64,000 bases of DNA from Shimia sp. R9_2 (GTDB lineage Bacteria > Pseudomonadota > Alphaproteobacteria > Rhodobacterales > Rhodobacteraceae), in the NCBI RefSeq assembly GCF_017743735.1, contig NZ_JAGHRO010000001.1, positions 620,001-684,000 on the forward strand, given 5' to 3'. A program made the translations under genes and the position numbers. This document shows, piece by piece, positions 9,075-17,925 of the stretch; the first letter of the stretch is position 1, and each line of letters opens with the position of its first letter. The notes under the pieces were generated by a model that was not told where the DNA came from, did not search any database, and saw only the letters and a program-made list of their open reading frames with translations.

Positions 9075-10427
9075 ATGAAAGACGACAACTTTCTGAAAGA
9101 GAACAACGCCCGCCATCTCTGGCATCCGATGGGCGCACCGGGTGACATGCAGAGCCACGCCCCCAAAATCATCAAAAGCGCCGAAGGGGTGAACATCACC
9201 GATCTGGAAGGGCATTCCACGGTGGATGCTGTGGGTGGTCTGTGGTGCGTGAACCTCGGCTATTCCAATGATGTGGTGAAAGAGGCGATTGCCAAGCAAC
9301 TTTATGATCTGCCATATTATTCCGCTTTTGCGGGCACCTCCAATCCGGCGGCAATTGAGGCCTCATATGCGGTGCGCGAGTTCTTTGACGCGGATGGCAT
9401 GACGCGGGTGTTTTTCACATCTGGTGGCTCAGACAGTGTGGAGACCGCCCTGCGTCTGGCGCGGCAATATCACCGTCTGCGCGGCGAGCCGACCCGGACC
9501 AAATTCCTGTCGCTGAAGAAAGGCTATCACGGCACGCATTTTGGCGGCGCGTCGGTGAATGGCAACAACCGGTTCCGCATCAATTATGAGCCGCTGCTGC
9601 CCGGCTGTTTCCACCTGCCGAGCCCCTATACCTATCGCAATCCGTTCAATGAAACCGACCCGGCGCAGCTGGCGCAGAACATCGCAGCGGCCTTTGAAGA
9701 TGAGATCGCCTTTCAGGGGGCCAACACCATTGCCGCCTTTATCATGGAGCCTATTCAGGGCGCGGGTGGCGTGATTGTGCCGGATGCGAGCTTTATGCGC
9801 TTGATGCGCGAGATTTGTGACCGCCACGGCATCCTGTTGATTTCTGATGAGGTGATCACCGGCTTTGGCCGCACCGGCGACTGGTCTGGGGCGCGTCACT
9901 GGGGGGTGCAGCCGGATATGATGACCACGGCCAAGGGGATCACATCGGGCTATTTCCCTGTGGGGGCCTGTCTGGTGGGCGACAAGGTTGCGGATGTGTT
10001 TGAGAAAGACGAAAGCGGTGAGGCCGGGATTTTCCACGGCTATACCTATTCCGCGCATCCTGTTGGCTCGGCGGCGGTGGTGGCCTGTCTGGCGGAAACC
10101 ACGCGGCTGGATCTGAAAACCAATGCCGCCGCACGTGGCACGCAGCTTTATGAGGGCGTCAAGAAGCTGGCGGAGAAACATGACATCATCGGTGACATCC
10201 GCGGCGGGCACGGCTTGATGACAGGCATCGAGCTGGTCTCGGATAAAGCGGCGAAGACGCCGATGGATATGGCCACCATGAAGAAAATTCACGAGGTCAC
10301 CTATCAGGCCGGGGCGATGGTGCGGCTGGGGATGCACAATATCCTGATGTCACCGCCGCTGACCATTTCGGAGGCGGAGGTTGACACAATCCTGTCGGCG
10401 CTGGATGCGGGTTTCTCTGCTGCGTAA
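9075..10427 (+). CDS. Class III omega-aminotransferase (PLP-dependent)
   Basis: Moves an amino group from an omega-amine donor to a keto acid, typically pyruvate. The 450-residue protein shows the class III hallmarks: WHPMG near the N-terminus, TSGGSDSVETALRLARQYH (PLP phosphate-binding region), SDEVITGFGRTG with the PLP-contacting Asp, and TTAKGITSGYFP with the Schiff-base Lys. The substrate cannot be read; taurine, beta-alanine, GABA and diamine transaminases all belong here. ATG 9075 begins MKDDNFLKENNARHLWHP and fits the family; a TTG at 9015 would run through the palindrome. Single gene closed by a strong terminator. Confidence 0.88.
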   Translation: MKDDNFLKENNARHLWHPMGAPGDMQSHAPKIIKSAEGVNITDLEGHSTVDAVGGLWCVNLGYSNDVVKEAIAKQLYDLPYYSAFAGTSNPAAIEASYAVREFFDADGMTRVFFTSGGSDSVETALRLARQYHRLRGEPTRTKFLSLKKGYHGTHFGGASVNGNNRFRINYEPLLPGCFHLPSPYTYRNPFNETDPAQLAQNIAAAFEDEIAFQGANTIAAFIMEPIQGAGGVIVPDASFMRLMREICDRHGILLISDEVITGFGRTGDWSGARHWGVQPDMMTTAKGITSGYFPVGACLVGDKVADVFEKDESGEAGIFHGYTYSAHPVGSAAVVACLAETTRLDLKTNAAARGTQLYEGVKKLAEKHDIIGDIRGGHGLMTGIELVSDKAAKTPMDMATMKKIHEVTYQAGAMVRLGMHNILMSPPLTISEAEVDTILSALDAGFSAA

Positions 10428-10447
10428 CACCTCAAGACACCAAAAAA

Positions 10448-10475
10448 GGCCGCCGAATTTCTCGGCGGCCTTTTT
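10448..10475 (+). terminator. Rho-independent terminator after the aminotransferase
   Basis: Perfect 9-bp GC-rich stem (GGCCGCCGA / TCGGCGGCC) with a 5-nt loop followed by five T. An A-run on the other side of the stem means it could also serve the convergent tctA gene. Confidence 0.9.
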
Positions 10476-10493
10476 CATTGGGCTGTGTATGGA

Positions 10494-12008
10494 TCAATCC
10501 CCGTCTGCGACCCCTTCGGCCCGCAAGCGTGCGCGACGGGCGCGGTAGCTTGGCAGCACCACCAGCAGCGCGGCAATCACCAAGAGGCCAAGTGTCATCG
10601 GGCGTTCCCAGATGAAGGCAATGCCATCATAGAGCTGCATGGACCGCGCGAAATTATCCTCCAGCATGCCGCCAAGGATGAAGCCGATCAGCAGCGGGGC
10701 CAGCGGGTAATCCGCAAAGCGCAGCGCGGTGGCGCAGACGCCAAAGCCCACAAGGATCAGGAGTTCGGTGGCGTTGTTCTGCCCGATATAGGCTCCCATC
10801 AAGGTAAAGAACAAAATGAAGGGGATCAGGTAGTTGCGCGGCACCGAGAGGACCTTGGCGATGTAGGGGATCAGGGGCAGGTTCAGGATCAGAAGCACCA
10901 GATTGCCAATGAACATCGACATGATCACCGCCCAGAACACCTGTGGCTCATCAATCATGAGGCGCGGGCCAGGGGTGACGTTGAGCGCGATCAGCGCGCC
11001 CAGCAGAATGGCGGTGGTGCCGGAGCCGGGAATGCCCAATGTCAGAAGTGGCACAAAGGAGCCGGTGCAGGCCGCATTGTTGGCGGTTTCCGGTGCGGCC
11101 AGCCCTTTGATGGCGCCTTTGCCGAATTGCTCCTGTTCCTCTTTGGGGGCAATATTGCGCTCCACCGCGTAGCCGAGGAAGCTCGCGATAGTGGCACCTG
11201 CGCCAGGCAGAACACCGATGAAAAAGCCCTGTATTGACTGACGGCCAATCACAGGCGTGATGGCTTTGGCTTCGTCGCGTGAGATGCGCAGATCTTTGAT
11301 CTCACCTTCGCCGCCCTCTTTGGCAACGCGGGGCTTGAGCACCAGGAACAGAGCTTCTGGCAAGGCAAACATCGCCATAGCCAACGTAATAAAGCCGAAG
11401 CCCGATTGTAGATCCATAATGCCCATGGTGAAGCGAGGCAGGTTGAACAAAGCACCTTCACCTACGGTGGCCATCATCAGGCCGAGCACCGTCATCATCA
11501 GCGCTTTGGCCACCTGACCGGTGCCGGCGAAGGCCGCGATGGCAGAGAGGCCGACGACCATCAGAGCGAAGTACTCCGCAGAGTGGAAGAGCAGCGCAAC
11601 AGAGGAGAGCATGGGCGCAAAGATCATCAGTAGGAGCGCACCAATGGTGCCGCCTGCGAAGCTCGCGATGGCGGCGATGGTGAGCGCTTTGCCCGCTTTG
11701 CCTTGCTTGGCCATTGGGTACCCATCGAAGCTTGAGGCAACCGTGCCCGCGACCCCCGGCGCGTTCAGCAGGATAGAGGAGGTCGAGCCGCCGAAGATGG
11801 CACCGTAGTAGACGCCCGCAAGCAGGATCAGCGCAGCGGATGGGTCGCCCATTGAGATTGCGACGGGGATCATGATGGCAATGATCGACATCGGGCCGAG
11901 GCCCGGCAACATGCCGATGAAGGTGCCGATCAGGCAGCCGCCAATGACCATCAGGAGGTTTTGTAGAGAGAAAGCCGTTTGCAGGCCAATCAGAAGTCCT
12001 TCAAGCAT
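10494..12008 (-). CDS. tctA: Tripartite tricarboxylate transporter large membrane subunit TctA
   Basis: Large permease of a TTT-type secondary importer for carboxylates, driven by an ion gradient. The 504-residue protein is almost wholly hydrophobic, with about 11-12 membrane segments. It carries the family motif IGTFIGMLPGLGPM near residue 30 and its repeat FIGVLPGAGATIASFLGY in the second half. ATG 12008 is chosen because it lies one base after the tctB stop; the frame opens farther upstream without a matching start context. It is the last gene of tctC-tctB-tctA. The substrate is not readable; citrate is the classic one, but most relatives take other carboxylates. Confidence 0.93.
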   Translation of the reverse strand: MLEGLLIGLQTAFSLQNLLMVIGGCLIGTFIGMLPGLGPMSIIAIMIPVAISMGDPSAALILLAGVYYGAIFGGSTSSILLNAPGVAGTVASSFDGYPMAKQGKAGKALTIAAIASFAGGTIGALLLMIFAPMLSSVALLFHSAEYFALMVVGLSAIAAFAGTGQVAKALMMTVLGLMMATVGEGALFNLPRFTMGIMDLQSGFGFITLAMAMFALPEALFLVLKPRVAKEGGEGEIKDLRISRDEAKAITPVIGRQSIQGFFIGVLPGAGATIASFLGYAVERNIAPKEEQEQFGKGAIKGLAAPETANNAACTGSFVPLLTLGIPGSGTTAILLGALIALNVTPGPRLMIDEPQVFWAVIMSMFIGNLVLLILNLPLIPYIAKVLSVPRNYLIPFILFFTLMGAYIGQNNATELLILVGFGVCATALRFADYPLAPLLIGFILGGMLEDNFARSMQLYDGIAFIWERPMTLGLLVIAALLVVLPSYRARRARLRAEGVADGD

Positions 12009-12009
12009 G

Positions 12010-12492
12010 TCAGCCTCCGATAAAGCCCGGCAGCGGGCGCATGTAGATGCCAAGCACTTCTTGGACGAGATACCAGACGATTAGGGTAGCGATGGCCGCG
12101 ACAGGCACCATGATGTGCCATTTGCGTTCGCCGAGAATGAAAGAACCCAAAATCAGAAAACCGCTCGTGGACAGGATAAACCCTGCAGGGCGCAGCAACA
12201 GCGCATAGGCCACCATCAGCGCGAGCAGAATAATTGCCTGGCCGAGTTTATACTCATGCAGGCGGCGGTAATCGATGTCCGCCTCTTTGGCTTCACTTTT
12301 TTCAAAGCCCAGGAGGATAATGGACGAGGCGATGATGCCAAAGATGGACAACAGTTTCGGGAACGTGCTGGGCCAAATGGGGTTGCGTCTCATGAATGGC
12401 GCAAGGCTGCCATCCATCGTAAACCATGCGGCGTAGCCATAGATCAGGCAAATGCCGAGCAGGATCAGTGCGATCCAACGATCAAGAGCCAT
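12010..12492 (-). CDS. tctB: Tripartite tricarboxylate transporter small membrane subunit TctB
   Basis: Small, poorly conserved permease partner of TctA. The 160-residue protein has four predicted membrane helices: residues 6-25 (WIALILLGICLIYGYAAWF), around 45-62, about 85-103, and a C-terminal pair around 108-150. A strong AGGAGGG ribosome site precedes the ATG at 12492. It sits between tctC and tctA, with the tctA start one base after its own stop, so the two membrane subunits are coupled in translation. Confidence 0.9.
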   Translation of the reverse strand: MALDRWIALILLGICLIYGYAAWFTMDGSLAPFMRRNPIWPSTFPKLLSIFGIIASSIILLGFEKSEAKEADIDYRRLHEYKLGQAIILLALMVAYALLLRPAGFILSTSGFLILGSFILGERKWHIMVPVAAIATLIVWYLVQEVLGIYMRPLPGFIGG

Positions 12493-12570
12493 TCAGCCCT
12501 CCTACATCTTTTGATGAAAGGAAGGCAGAGCGGCTGACCGCTCTGCCCTACGTAACTTGAGAAGTTGACC

Positions 12571-13557
12571 TTAGAGGAAGCCGAGCTTCTTCATCAGGTC
12601 GCCAATGACTTTTTCCTGCTCCTCAAGGAAGCTTTGGAAATCTGCGCCACTGTTGTGGATGTTCACCCAGCCGTTGCGGGCGCGAACGTCTTCCCACTCG
12701 CTGGTGTCATACATCTTGCCAATGGCGTCTTGGTACATCGCGAGCTTGTCTTCTGGCAGACCGGGCGCTGCGAAGAAGCCGCGCCAGTTCACGAATGAGG
12801 TGTCGATGCCTTGTTCTTTCATGGTTTTGGCATCCGGGGCTGCCGAAACACGGTCATCGGAGGTTACGCCGATTATTTTGACTTCACCCGCGTTGGAGAG
12901 ATCTACCGCTTCAGAGAAACCGGTGGAAAGTGCCGCGATTTCGCCTGACAGCAGTGCAGCCATAGCTTTGCCGCCCGCGTCATAAGGAATATATTTTACC
13001 CCCAGTGCGTCTTTTCCGGCCGCTTCCATGACCATGGCTGCAACGAGGTGGTCCATGCCCCCCGGTACAGAGCCGCCGCCGATCGCGGTTGCGGATGGAT
13101 CCGCGTCAAAAGCCGCCAGCAGGTCGTCCATGGAGTTGATGGGGCTGTCTTTGCCCACAACGATGGCGGCATAGTCGCCAATGGTTCCCGCGACGAGGGT
13201 CAGGTCACGGAAGTTGTGTGGGAACACGCCGGTCAGTGAGCGGATCACGATTGGGGTCGAGTTGACCATCAGGGTGCCGTGGTTGCTGTCGGCGTTTTCG
13301 ATCAGGTAGCCGATGGCTTTACCACCGCCGCCGCCGGACATGTTTTCATAAGATGCGTTGCCGACGATGCCCGCTTTGGTCAGGGCCTCGCCTGTGCCGC
13401 GCGCGGTGCCATCCCAGCCGCCACCGGCGCCGCCGGGGATCAGAAAGTGGATGCTGTCCACAACTTTGTGCCCGTCTGCGAGTGCAGGACCGGCAAATGC
13501 CATTGCGGCGACAGCCGTCGCCATCAGGGCGCGACGGCCCATGTCAAATTTCAACAT
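12571..13557 (-). CDS. tctC: Tripartite tricarboxylate transporter periplasmic binding protein TctC
   Basis: Periplasmic solute receptor of the TTT system. The 328-residue protein has a signal peptide (MGRRALMATAVAAMAFAGPA, cleavage probably after ALA) and the family pattern: HFLIPGGAGGGWDGTAR at the start of the mature part, GGGGGKAIGYLI, GGGSVPGGMDHLVAAM, and KYIPYDAGGKAMAALLSGEI, matching the conserved carboxylate-binding loops. The ATG at 13557 follows GGAGGAAA. It is the first gene of its operon and divergent from tctD; the 106-nt gap carries two direct repeats likely bound by TctD. Confidence 0.93.
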   Translation of the reverse strand: MLKFDMGRRALMATAVAAMAFAGPALADGHKVVDSIHFLIPGGAGGGWDGTARGTGEALTKAGIVGNASYENMSGGGGGKAIGYLIENADSNHGTLMVNSTPIVIRSLTGVFPHNFRDLTLVAGTIGDYAAIVVGKDSPINSMDDLLAAFDADPSATAIGGGSVPGGMDHLVAAMVMEAAGKDALGVKYIPYDAGGKAMAALLSGEIAALSTGFSEAVDLSNAGEVKIIGVTSDDRVSAAPDAKTMKEQGIDTSFVNWRGFFAAPGLPEDKLAMYQDAIGKMYDTSEWEDVRARNGWVNIHNSGADFQSFLEEQEKVIGDLMKKLGFL

Positions 13558-13619
13558 ATTTTCCTCCCAATTTGACAACTGTCCGAAAGCTGGCTCAGTT
13601 GGGGCAACTCAAACATTGC

Positions 13620-13639
13620 AACCTGTCACAAACCTGTCA
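13620..13639. promoter_or_regulatory. Tandem AACCTGTCA repeats, probable TctD binding site
   Basis: AACCTGTCA occurs at 13620 and again at 13631, an 11-bp period in direct orientation. OmpR-family regulators commonly bind tandem direct repeats of about one helical turn. The site lies between tctC and tctD, closer to tctD, so it could control both the transporter and the regulator. Confidence 0.55.
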
Positions 13640-13663
13640 TGGGCGAAGAAAGGCCGATCCCCG

Positions 13664-14329
13664 ATGAAGTTCCTGTTGGTCGAAGACAACCACGATTTGG
13701 CCAATGCTGTTTGCGCGCGTCTTCAGATGGATGGTCATGTCGTTGATCATGCGGATAAAATTGCGGATGCATCGGCTTTTGTGGACACCGGCGACTATGA
13801 TCTCATTCTGCTGGACATTATGTTGCCAGATGGCGATGGCCGCGCCTTTCTCAAGCAGCACCGCGCGGGAAAAAATGACACGCCGGTCATTGTTCTAACA
13901 GCGCGGTCGCAAGTGAGTGATCGAATCAGCATGCTGGATTTGGGCGCGGATGACTACATGACCAAACCCTTTGATCATGAAGAGCTGCAAGCTCGATGCC
14001 GTGCGGTTTTGCGGCGGAATGCCGGTCATGCGCAGCCGTCGGTTCAGCTTGGCGATGTGATGCTTGATCCTGTCGCTGGGCAGCTCAAGGTCGGAACGAA
14101 AGTGGTCACCCTGCGTAATAGAGAGCTGCGCTTGTTGGAGTTGCTGATCAACGCCCCTGGGCAGATATTTTCAAAAGCGAAACTCGCTGACAGGCTGTTT
14201 TCCTATGACGAAGACGTCTCCGAAAATGCTATAGAGGTCTATATCGGGCGTCTGAGGCGGCATTTGGAGCCCTCCAGTTTGCAAATTACAACCTTACGTG
14301 GCCTCGGATATCGGCTCGACCATGCGTGA
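13664..14329 (+). CDS. tctD: OmpR-family response regulator, TctD-like
   Basis: Response regulator predicted to activate the divergent tctCBA genes. The 221-residue protein has a receiver domain starting MKFLLVEDNHDLANAV (acidic pair), LILLDIMLPDGDG with the phospho-acceptor Asp near residue 51, VLTARSQ and DDYMTKPFDHEEL with the conserved Lys. A winged-helix DNA-binding domain ends in ENAIEVYIGRLRRHLE and TLRGLGYRLD. The frame is open far upstream, but the receiver motif fixes the ATG at 13664. The sensor kinase start overlaps its last 8 bases. Confidence 0.93.
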   Translation: MKFLLVEDNHDLANAVCARLQMDGHVVDHADKIADASAFVDTGDYDLILLDIMLPDGDGRAFLKQHRAGKNDTPVIVLTARSQVSDRISMLDLGADDYMTKPFDHEELQARCRAVLRRNAGHAQPSVQLGDVMLDPVAGQLKVGTKVVTLRNRELRLLELLINAPGQIFSKAKLADRLFSYDEDVSENAIEVYIGRLRRHLEPSSLQITTLRGLGYRLDHA

Positions 14330-15689
14330 GGCGGCAAATGTCTCGGGCTCCTTGCGAGCGAGACTTGCGTTGACTCTGATTGGGGGCGCAGCGGGCTTGG
14401 CTGTCCTCCTCTTTCTGGTCGTGCGCAGTTATGCTGCGCAGATCGCTCAACAGGGGCAAGATCGTATCCTGGAAGCTTCCGTAACCTCGATTTTGGATGC
14501 AGCGGTTCTGCGCGACGGGTTGGTTGAGGTGGACTTCCCCTATGCTGCTTTTTCCATTCTCAGCACAGATCAGGACGACCGCGTTTTTTATGCCATCCAT
14601 CAAGATGGCACATTGCTTTCCGGTTATGACACCTTGCCTCAAGCTGAGCAGACCATTGGCGCAGATGTTGTCCATGTGTCCGGGGATATGCGCGGTTCAG
14701 ATGTTCGGATCGCTTCAGCGTCGCGCACATTGGTTGGCGCAGATGCACGCACGCTGGTGACAGTCGCCGTCGCACAAACCCAAGAAGCGTTGCAGGTGAC
14801 GCTTAATCGGATTTCGTTGAACGTCGCTTATTTCGGGGCAGGGTTCTTTGTTCTGTCGGTCCTTGTCGCCTCTTGGGCAACCTCGACAACCATTCGCCCG
14901 CTGGAACGCCTGACCAACTCCATCACCCGGCGCGGTCCCAAAGATCTGACACCAGTTGCGCAGCCTGTGCCTTTGGAAATGGGACCATTGGTGTCGTCGC
15001 TCAACAATTTTATGGCGCGTTTGAGTGCGTCTCTTTCGCAGTCGGAGGACTTCATCGCCGAAGCGGCCCATCGGGTGCGCACTCCTTTGGCCACTGTCCG
15101 CAGCCACGCAGAAACGACATTGCAAAGGGTGGAGCGAGAAGAGAACCGGCAAGCGCTGCGATCGATGGTGCGCGCGATTGATGAAAGCTCCCGGGCGGCG
15201 GGGCAGTTGCTGGATCATGCAATGATAACCTTTCGGGCAGACCATCTTGAGCGTGAAAGCCTGGATCTTGTGGCCTTGGTTCAGGATTTGGTGATCCGGT
15301 TGACCCCAATCGCTGAAATGAAAGACATCGCTTTGACGGTGGAGAGCGATCCTGAGGTCATGGTCGCTGCGGATTCCATCCTGCTTCAAAATGCGCTGCG
15401 CAATCTTGTGGACAACGCTTTGAAGTATTCGCCGGTCGAGAGTGAAATTATCATCGAAGTGAAATCCGCGCCTCAGCCTCATGTACAGGTCATGGATGAA
15501 GGGCCAGGCTTTCCGCCGGATCAAATCGATCGGCTTGCGACGCGGTTTTTGCGCGGCGACAATGCGACGGGGACAATTGGCTCAGGTTTGGGCCTGACCA
15601 TCGCTCAAGATGTTGCAGAAGCTCATGGTGGAGACTTGCAACTCGACAATCGGTCTGAGGGGGGCGCATGCGTTACATTTACTGTTTGA
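14322..15689 (+). CDS. tctE: Membrane sensor histidine kinase, TctE-like
   Basis: Partner kinase of the preceding regulator. The 455-residue protein has an N-terminal helix (about residues 20-40), a periplasmic sensor region of about 115 residues (40-160, TctE-N-like), a second helix (about 170-190), HAMP, then a dimerisation domain with the phospho-acceptor His in FIAEAAHRVRTPLATVRSH, and an ATPase domain with NLVDNALKYSP, DEGPGFP and GSGLGLTIAQDV. The ATG at 14322 overlaps the tctD stop by 8 nt; a GTG at 14298 is the alternative. Its 3' end overlaps the following binding-protein gene by 22 nt, so all three genes form one coupled operon. Confidence 0.92.
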   Translation: MREAANVSGSLRARLALTLIGGAAGLAVLLFLVVRSYAAQIAQQGQDRILEASVTSILDAAVLRDGLVEVDFPYAAFSILSTDQDDRVFYAIHQDGTLLSGYDTLPQAEQTIGADVVHVSGDMRGSDVRIASASRTLVGADARTLVTVAVAQTQEALQVTLNRISLNVAYFGAGFFVLSVLVASWATSTTIRPLERLTNSITRRGPKDLTPVAQPVPLEMGPLVSSLNNFMARLSASLSQSEDFIAEAAHRVRTPLATVRSHAETTLQRVEREENRQALRSMVRAIDESSRAAGQLLDHAMITFRADHLERESLDLVALVQDLVIRLTPIAEMKDIALTVESDPEVMVAADSILLQNALRNLVDNALKYSPVESEIIIEVKSAPQPHVQVMDEGPGFPPDQIDRLATRFLRGDNATGTIGSGLGLTIAQDVAEAHGGDLQLDNRSEGGACVTFTV

Positions 15690-16675
15690 TACTGTGCTTC
15701 TGCCCAATGTTGGTTGGTGCGCAGACTTGGGAGGATCGCAGTGTTTTTGGCGCTTCGAATCCCGCGCGCACCCTGCGCGTTCTGTCGAGTACGGATACTT
15801 CGTTCTTTGCGCCGATCATTGAGTCCTTTCTGCAAAGACAGCCGGGATTGGCGGTCGAGTATTTTGTGATTAGTACCGCGCAAATTGATGAGATTTTTCG
15901 GGCGGAACCCTCAGAGTATGACGTGGTTATATCCAGCGCGATGGACCTGCAGCTGAAGCTCGTGAATGATGGCTACGGTCTTCCCATCGCCAATCTGAGT
16001 GTGCCGGATTGGGCCCAATGGCGCGACAGCCTGTATGCCTTCACCTCTGAGCCTGCGACGGTTGTCGTAAACCGTTCGGCTTTCCCGAATGGCGACGTTC
16101 CAAGGACGCGGCAGGAGTTGATCCAGGCTTTGCGCGCGCGCCCGGAGTTGTTTGACGGGCGGGTGGGCACCTATGACGTGAGGTTGTCTGGGCTCGGATA
16201 TCTCTTTGCGACACAGGATGCGCGCGCGTCCGAGAGCTTCTGGCGACTTATGGAGGTCATAGGAGGGCTGAATGCAAAGCTCTATTGCTGCTCTGGTGAG
16301 ATGATCGAGGACTTGGAAACAGGCAAACTGCTGGTCGCCTATAATGTGCTGGGGAGCTACGTCGACGCGCGCGAAACCGTTTCAGACCAGCTTGAGGTCA
16401 TACTGCCATCAGATTTTCCAACAACCATGATGCGCACGGCTTTTGTGCATGTAGATACCATGCTTCGCGGAGATGCAGAGGCTTTTGTGCGGCATCTGGT
16501 CAATGTCCAATCCGCTCTCCCGTCGCCAGAAACTTTTCCGCTTCCACGTCTTACCTCGAACACGGATGCATCCGGACAATCGGCGATAACGCTTGAGCCT
16601 GCCTTGATGACATATCTTGATCCGCTCAAGCGGCGCACATTCATCAAAGAATGGAGCGACGCCGTTATTCAGTAG
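15668..16675 (+). CDS. Periplasmic substrate-binding protein of Fe(3+)/PgtC type, in the sensor operon
   Basis: A 335-residue exported protein: the signal peptide is about residues 1-18 (MRYIYCLILCFCPMLVGA). The mature part reads like a type 2 periplasmic binding protein of the iron/phosphoglycerate-regulator group: RVLSSTDTSFFAPIIESFLQ, YDVVISSAMDLQLKLVNDG, and GTYDVRLSGLGYLFATQDA. There is no cognate ABC permease or ATPase beside it. It starts inside tctE, with the GAGGGGGG ribosome site lying in tctE, so it is made with the kinase. A sensory role, presenting a bound ligand to TctE much as PgtC does for PgtB, is inferred. The 3' end overlaps the convergent next gene by 11 nt. Confidence 0.75.
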   Translation: MRYIYCLILCFCPMLVGAQTWEDRSVFGASNPARTLRVLSSTDTSFFAPIIESFLQRQPGLAVEYFVISTAQIDEIFRAEPSEYDVVISSAMDLQLKLVNDGYGLPIANLSVPDWAQWRDSLYAFTSEPATVVVNRSAFPNGDVPRTRQELIQALRARPELFDGRVGTYDVRLSGLGYLFATQDARASESFWRLMEVIGGLNAKLYCCSGEMIEDLETGKLLVAYNVLGSYVDARETVSDQLEVILPSDFPTTMMRTAFVHVDTMLRGDAEAFVRHLVNVQSALPSPETFPLPRLTSNTDASGQSAITLEPALMTYLDPLKRRTFIKEWSDAVIQ

Positions 16676-17405
16676 CGGCTGGCGCAGTTACGCCGACGAT
16701 AGGTCCCATCCAGAAACCCGTATCAGAACGATCAAGCTGGGGTGCGTGTAGGCGGCTGATTTTGCCGTCAAAATAGAGCGCATTGGGCGTTTTTAGCACG
16801 TCTCTAAAAAACCGCCCGAACTCATGAAATGTGACGGCAGTGTTCGAGATCGCAAAATATGCAGTCTTGCCATCGGCGCTCGTGCCGACGCCATTACGCA
16901 GAAACTTTGAGGTGCTGTCTTTCAAAAAACGAGGGTGCAGCGCGCCATCGATCACCAGCATCGGCCCTGATTGCGTGGCATCACGGCAGTGTGGTTTTTG
17001 CGACGCAAACGTGAGCGTTTCATAAACCTTTGCGGAGTTCTCGGTGATGCAGAAAACGCCGTTTGGGAGAAGCCCGAAGTTGCCAACGCTCGCCCCTGTT
17101 AACAGGCGCATCTCTTCATTCTGGTCTTGAACGTAGTGGCCTACAGGGCTGCGATCCGCATGATACATGCCTGCATTCATGGCAAACGCGAGGGTTTTTC
17201 CTTCGTCCAGCGCGCGCTCTACCGCGCGAAATTGGCCAAGGATCGTGCCTTCATCGTCGCGCAGGAACAGCCTGAGATCATCTTGAGTGGCATCAACAGT
17301 GCAAACTGTGATGCCCTTGCCCTCAAAGCTGGTGTCTTCGCAGGTCACGGCACCAACCCATTGGGGCAGTGCGATGATTGCGAGACAGAGCCAGTGCCGG
17401 ATCAC
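16665..17405 (-). CDS. Exported phosphodiester-glycosidase-domain protein (NAGPA-like, PF09992)
   Basis: A 246-residue exported protein. A signal peptide of about 19 residues (HWLCLAIIALPQWVGA) is followed by a compact domain with AFAMNAGMYHADRSPVGHYV, GNFGLLPNGVFCI, QSGPMLVIDGALHPRF, RNGVGTSADGKTAYFAIS and ALYFDGKISRL, which match the conserved blocks of the phosphodiester glycosidase family. The bacterial substrate is unknown. The start is GTG at 17405, in a GTGA overlap with the rbfA stop, so it is translated behind rbfA. The overlap with an unrelated ribosome-maturation gene is probably just tight packing. Confidence 0.78.
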   Translation of the reverse strand: MIRHWLCLAIIALPQWVGAVTCEDTSFEGKGITVCTVDATQDDLRLFLRDDEGTILGQFRAVERALDEGKTLAFAMNAGMYHADRSPVGHYVQDQNEEMRLLTGASVGNFGLLPNGVFCITENSAKVYETLTFASQKPHCRDATQSGPMLVIDGALHPRFLKDSTSKFLRNGVGTSADGKTAYFAISNTAVTFHEFGRFFRDVLKTPNALYFDGKISRLHAPQLDRSDTGFWMGPIVGVTAPAATE

Positions 17406-17827
17406 GAGGTTGCGCCATCCTCTTCGCTGTCAGGCTTTGCCACGTCAGCCTGTACACGGTCTTCAGAGAGCATCCGTCGTGTTGCATCCATCTGGTCAAA
17501 TGTGGTGTCGATCCGGAACCGCAGATCTGGAGCATGCTTGAGCTTGGCCTTACGGCCGATGATGCGGCGCAGCTCGCCTTTGTGACTGGCGAGAAGGCTG
17601 ATCGCTTCTTCTTGTTTGTCACCGCCAAGAGGCAGGACAAAAGCTGTCGCAATGGAGAGGTCAGGTGTTACCCGAACTTCGCCAACCGTGATCGAGAGAC
17701 GGCTGAGGTCGGGGTCGTGCAGCTCATCGCGCATCAAGACCTCCGACAATGTGCGTCGGATCACTTCGCCAACACGCAGCTGGCGCTGGGAGGGGCCGCG
17801 GCCCTCAGAAAATGTGTTCTTTGCCAT
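17402..17827 (-). CDS. rbfA: 30S ribosome-binding factor RbfA
   Basis: Cold-shock-type factor that helps mature the 5' end of 16S rRNA and the 30S subunit. The 141-residue protein shows QLRVGEVIRRTLSEVLMR, DPDLSRLSITVGEVRVTPDLSIATAFV and a KH-fold end with LKHAPDLRFRIDTTFDQ. A short acidic tail follows (DSEEDGATS). The ATG at 17827 is chosen by homology; the open frame extends to 17911 without support. It is separated by about 98 nt from the divergent dapB. Confidence 0.92.
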   Translation of the reverse strand: MAKNTFSEGRGPSQRQLRVGEVIRRTLSEVLMRDELHDPDLSRLSITVGEVRVTPDLSIATAFVLPLGGDKQEEAISLLASHKGELRRIIGRKAKLKHAPDLRFRIDTTFDQMDATRRMLSEDRVQADVAKPDSEEDGATS

Positions 17828-17925
17828 GGCTCCCCACTTAGGCGTTCTCTGCCCCTTTGCCAAGCTGGATTGCTTTATGTAAGCAGGGGCGGCGCCGATC
17901 CACCGGCCCACAAATGGAGAACGTT

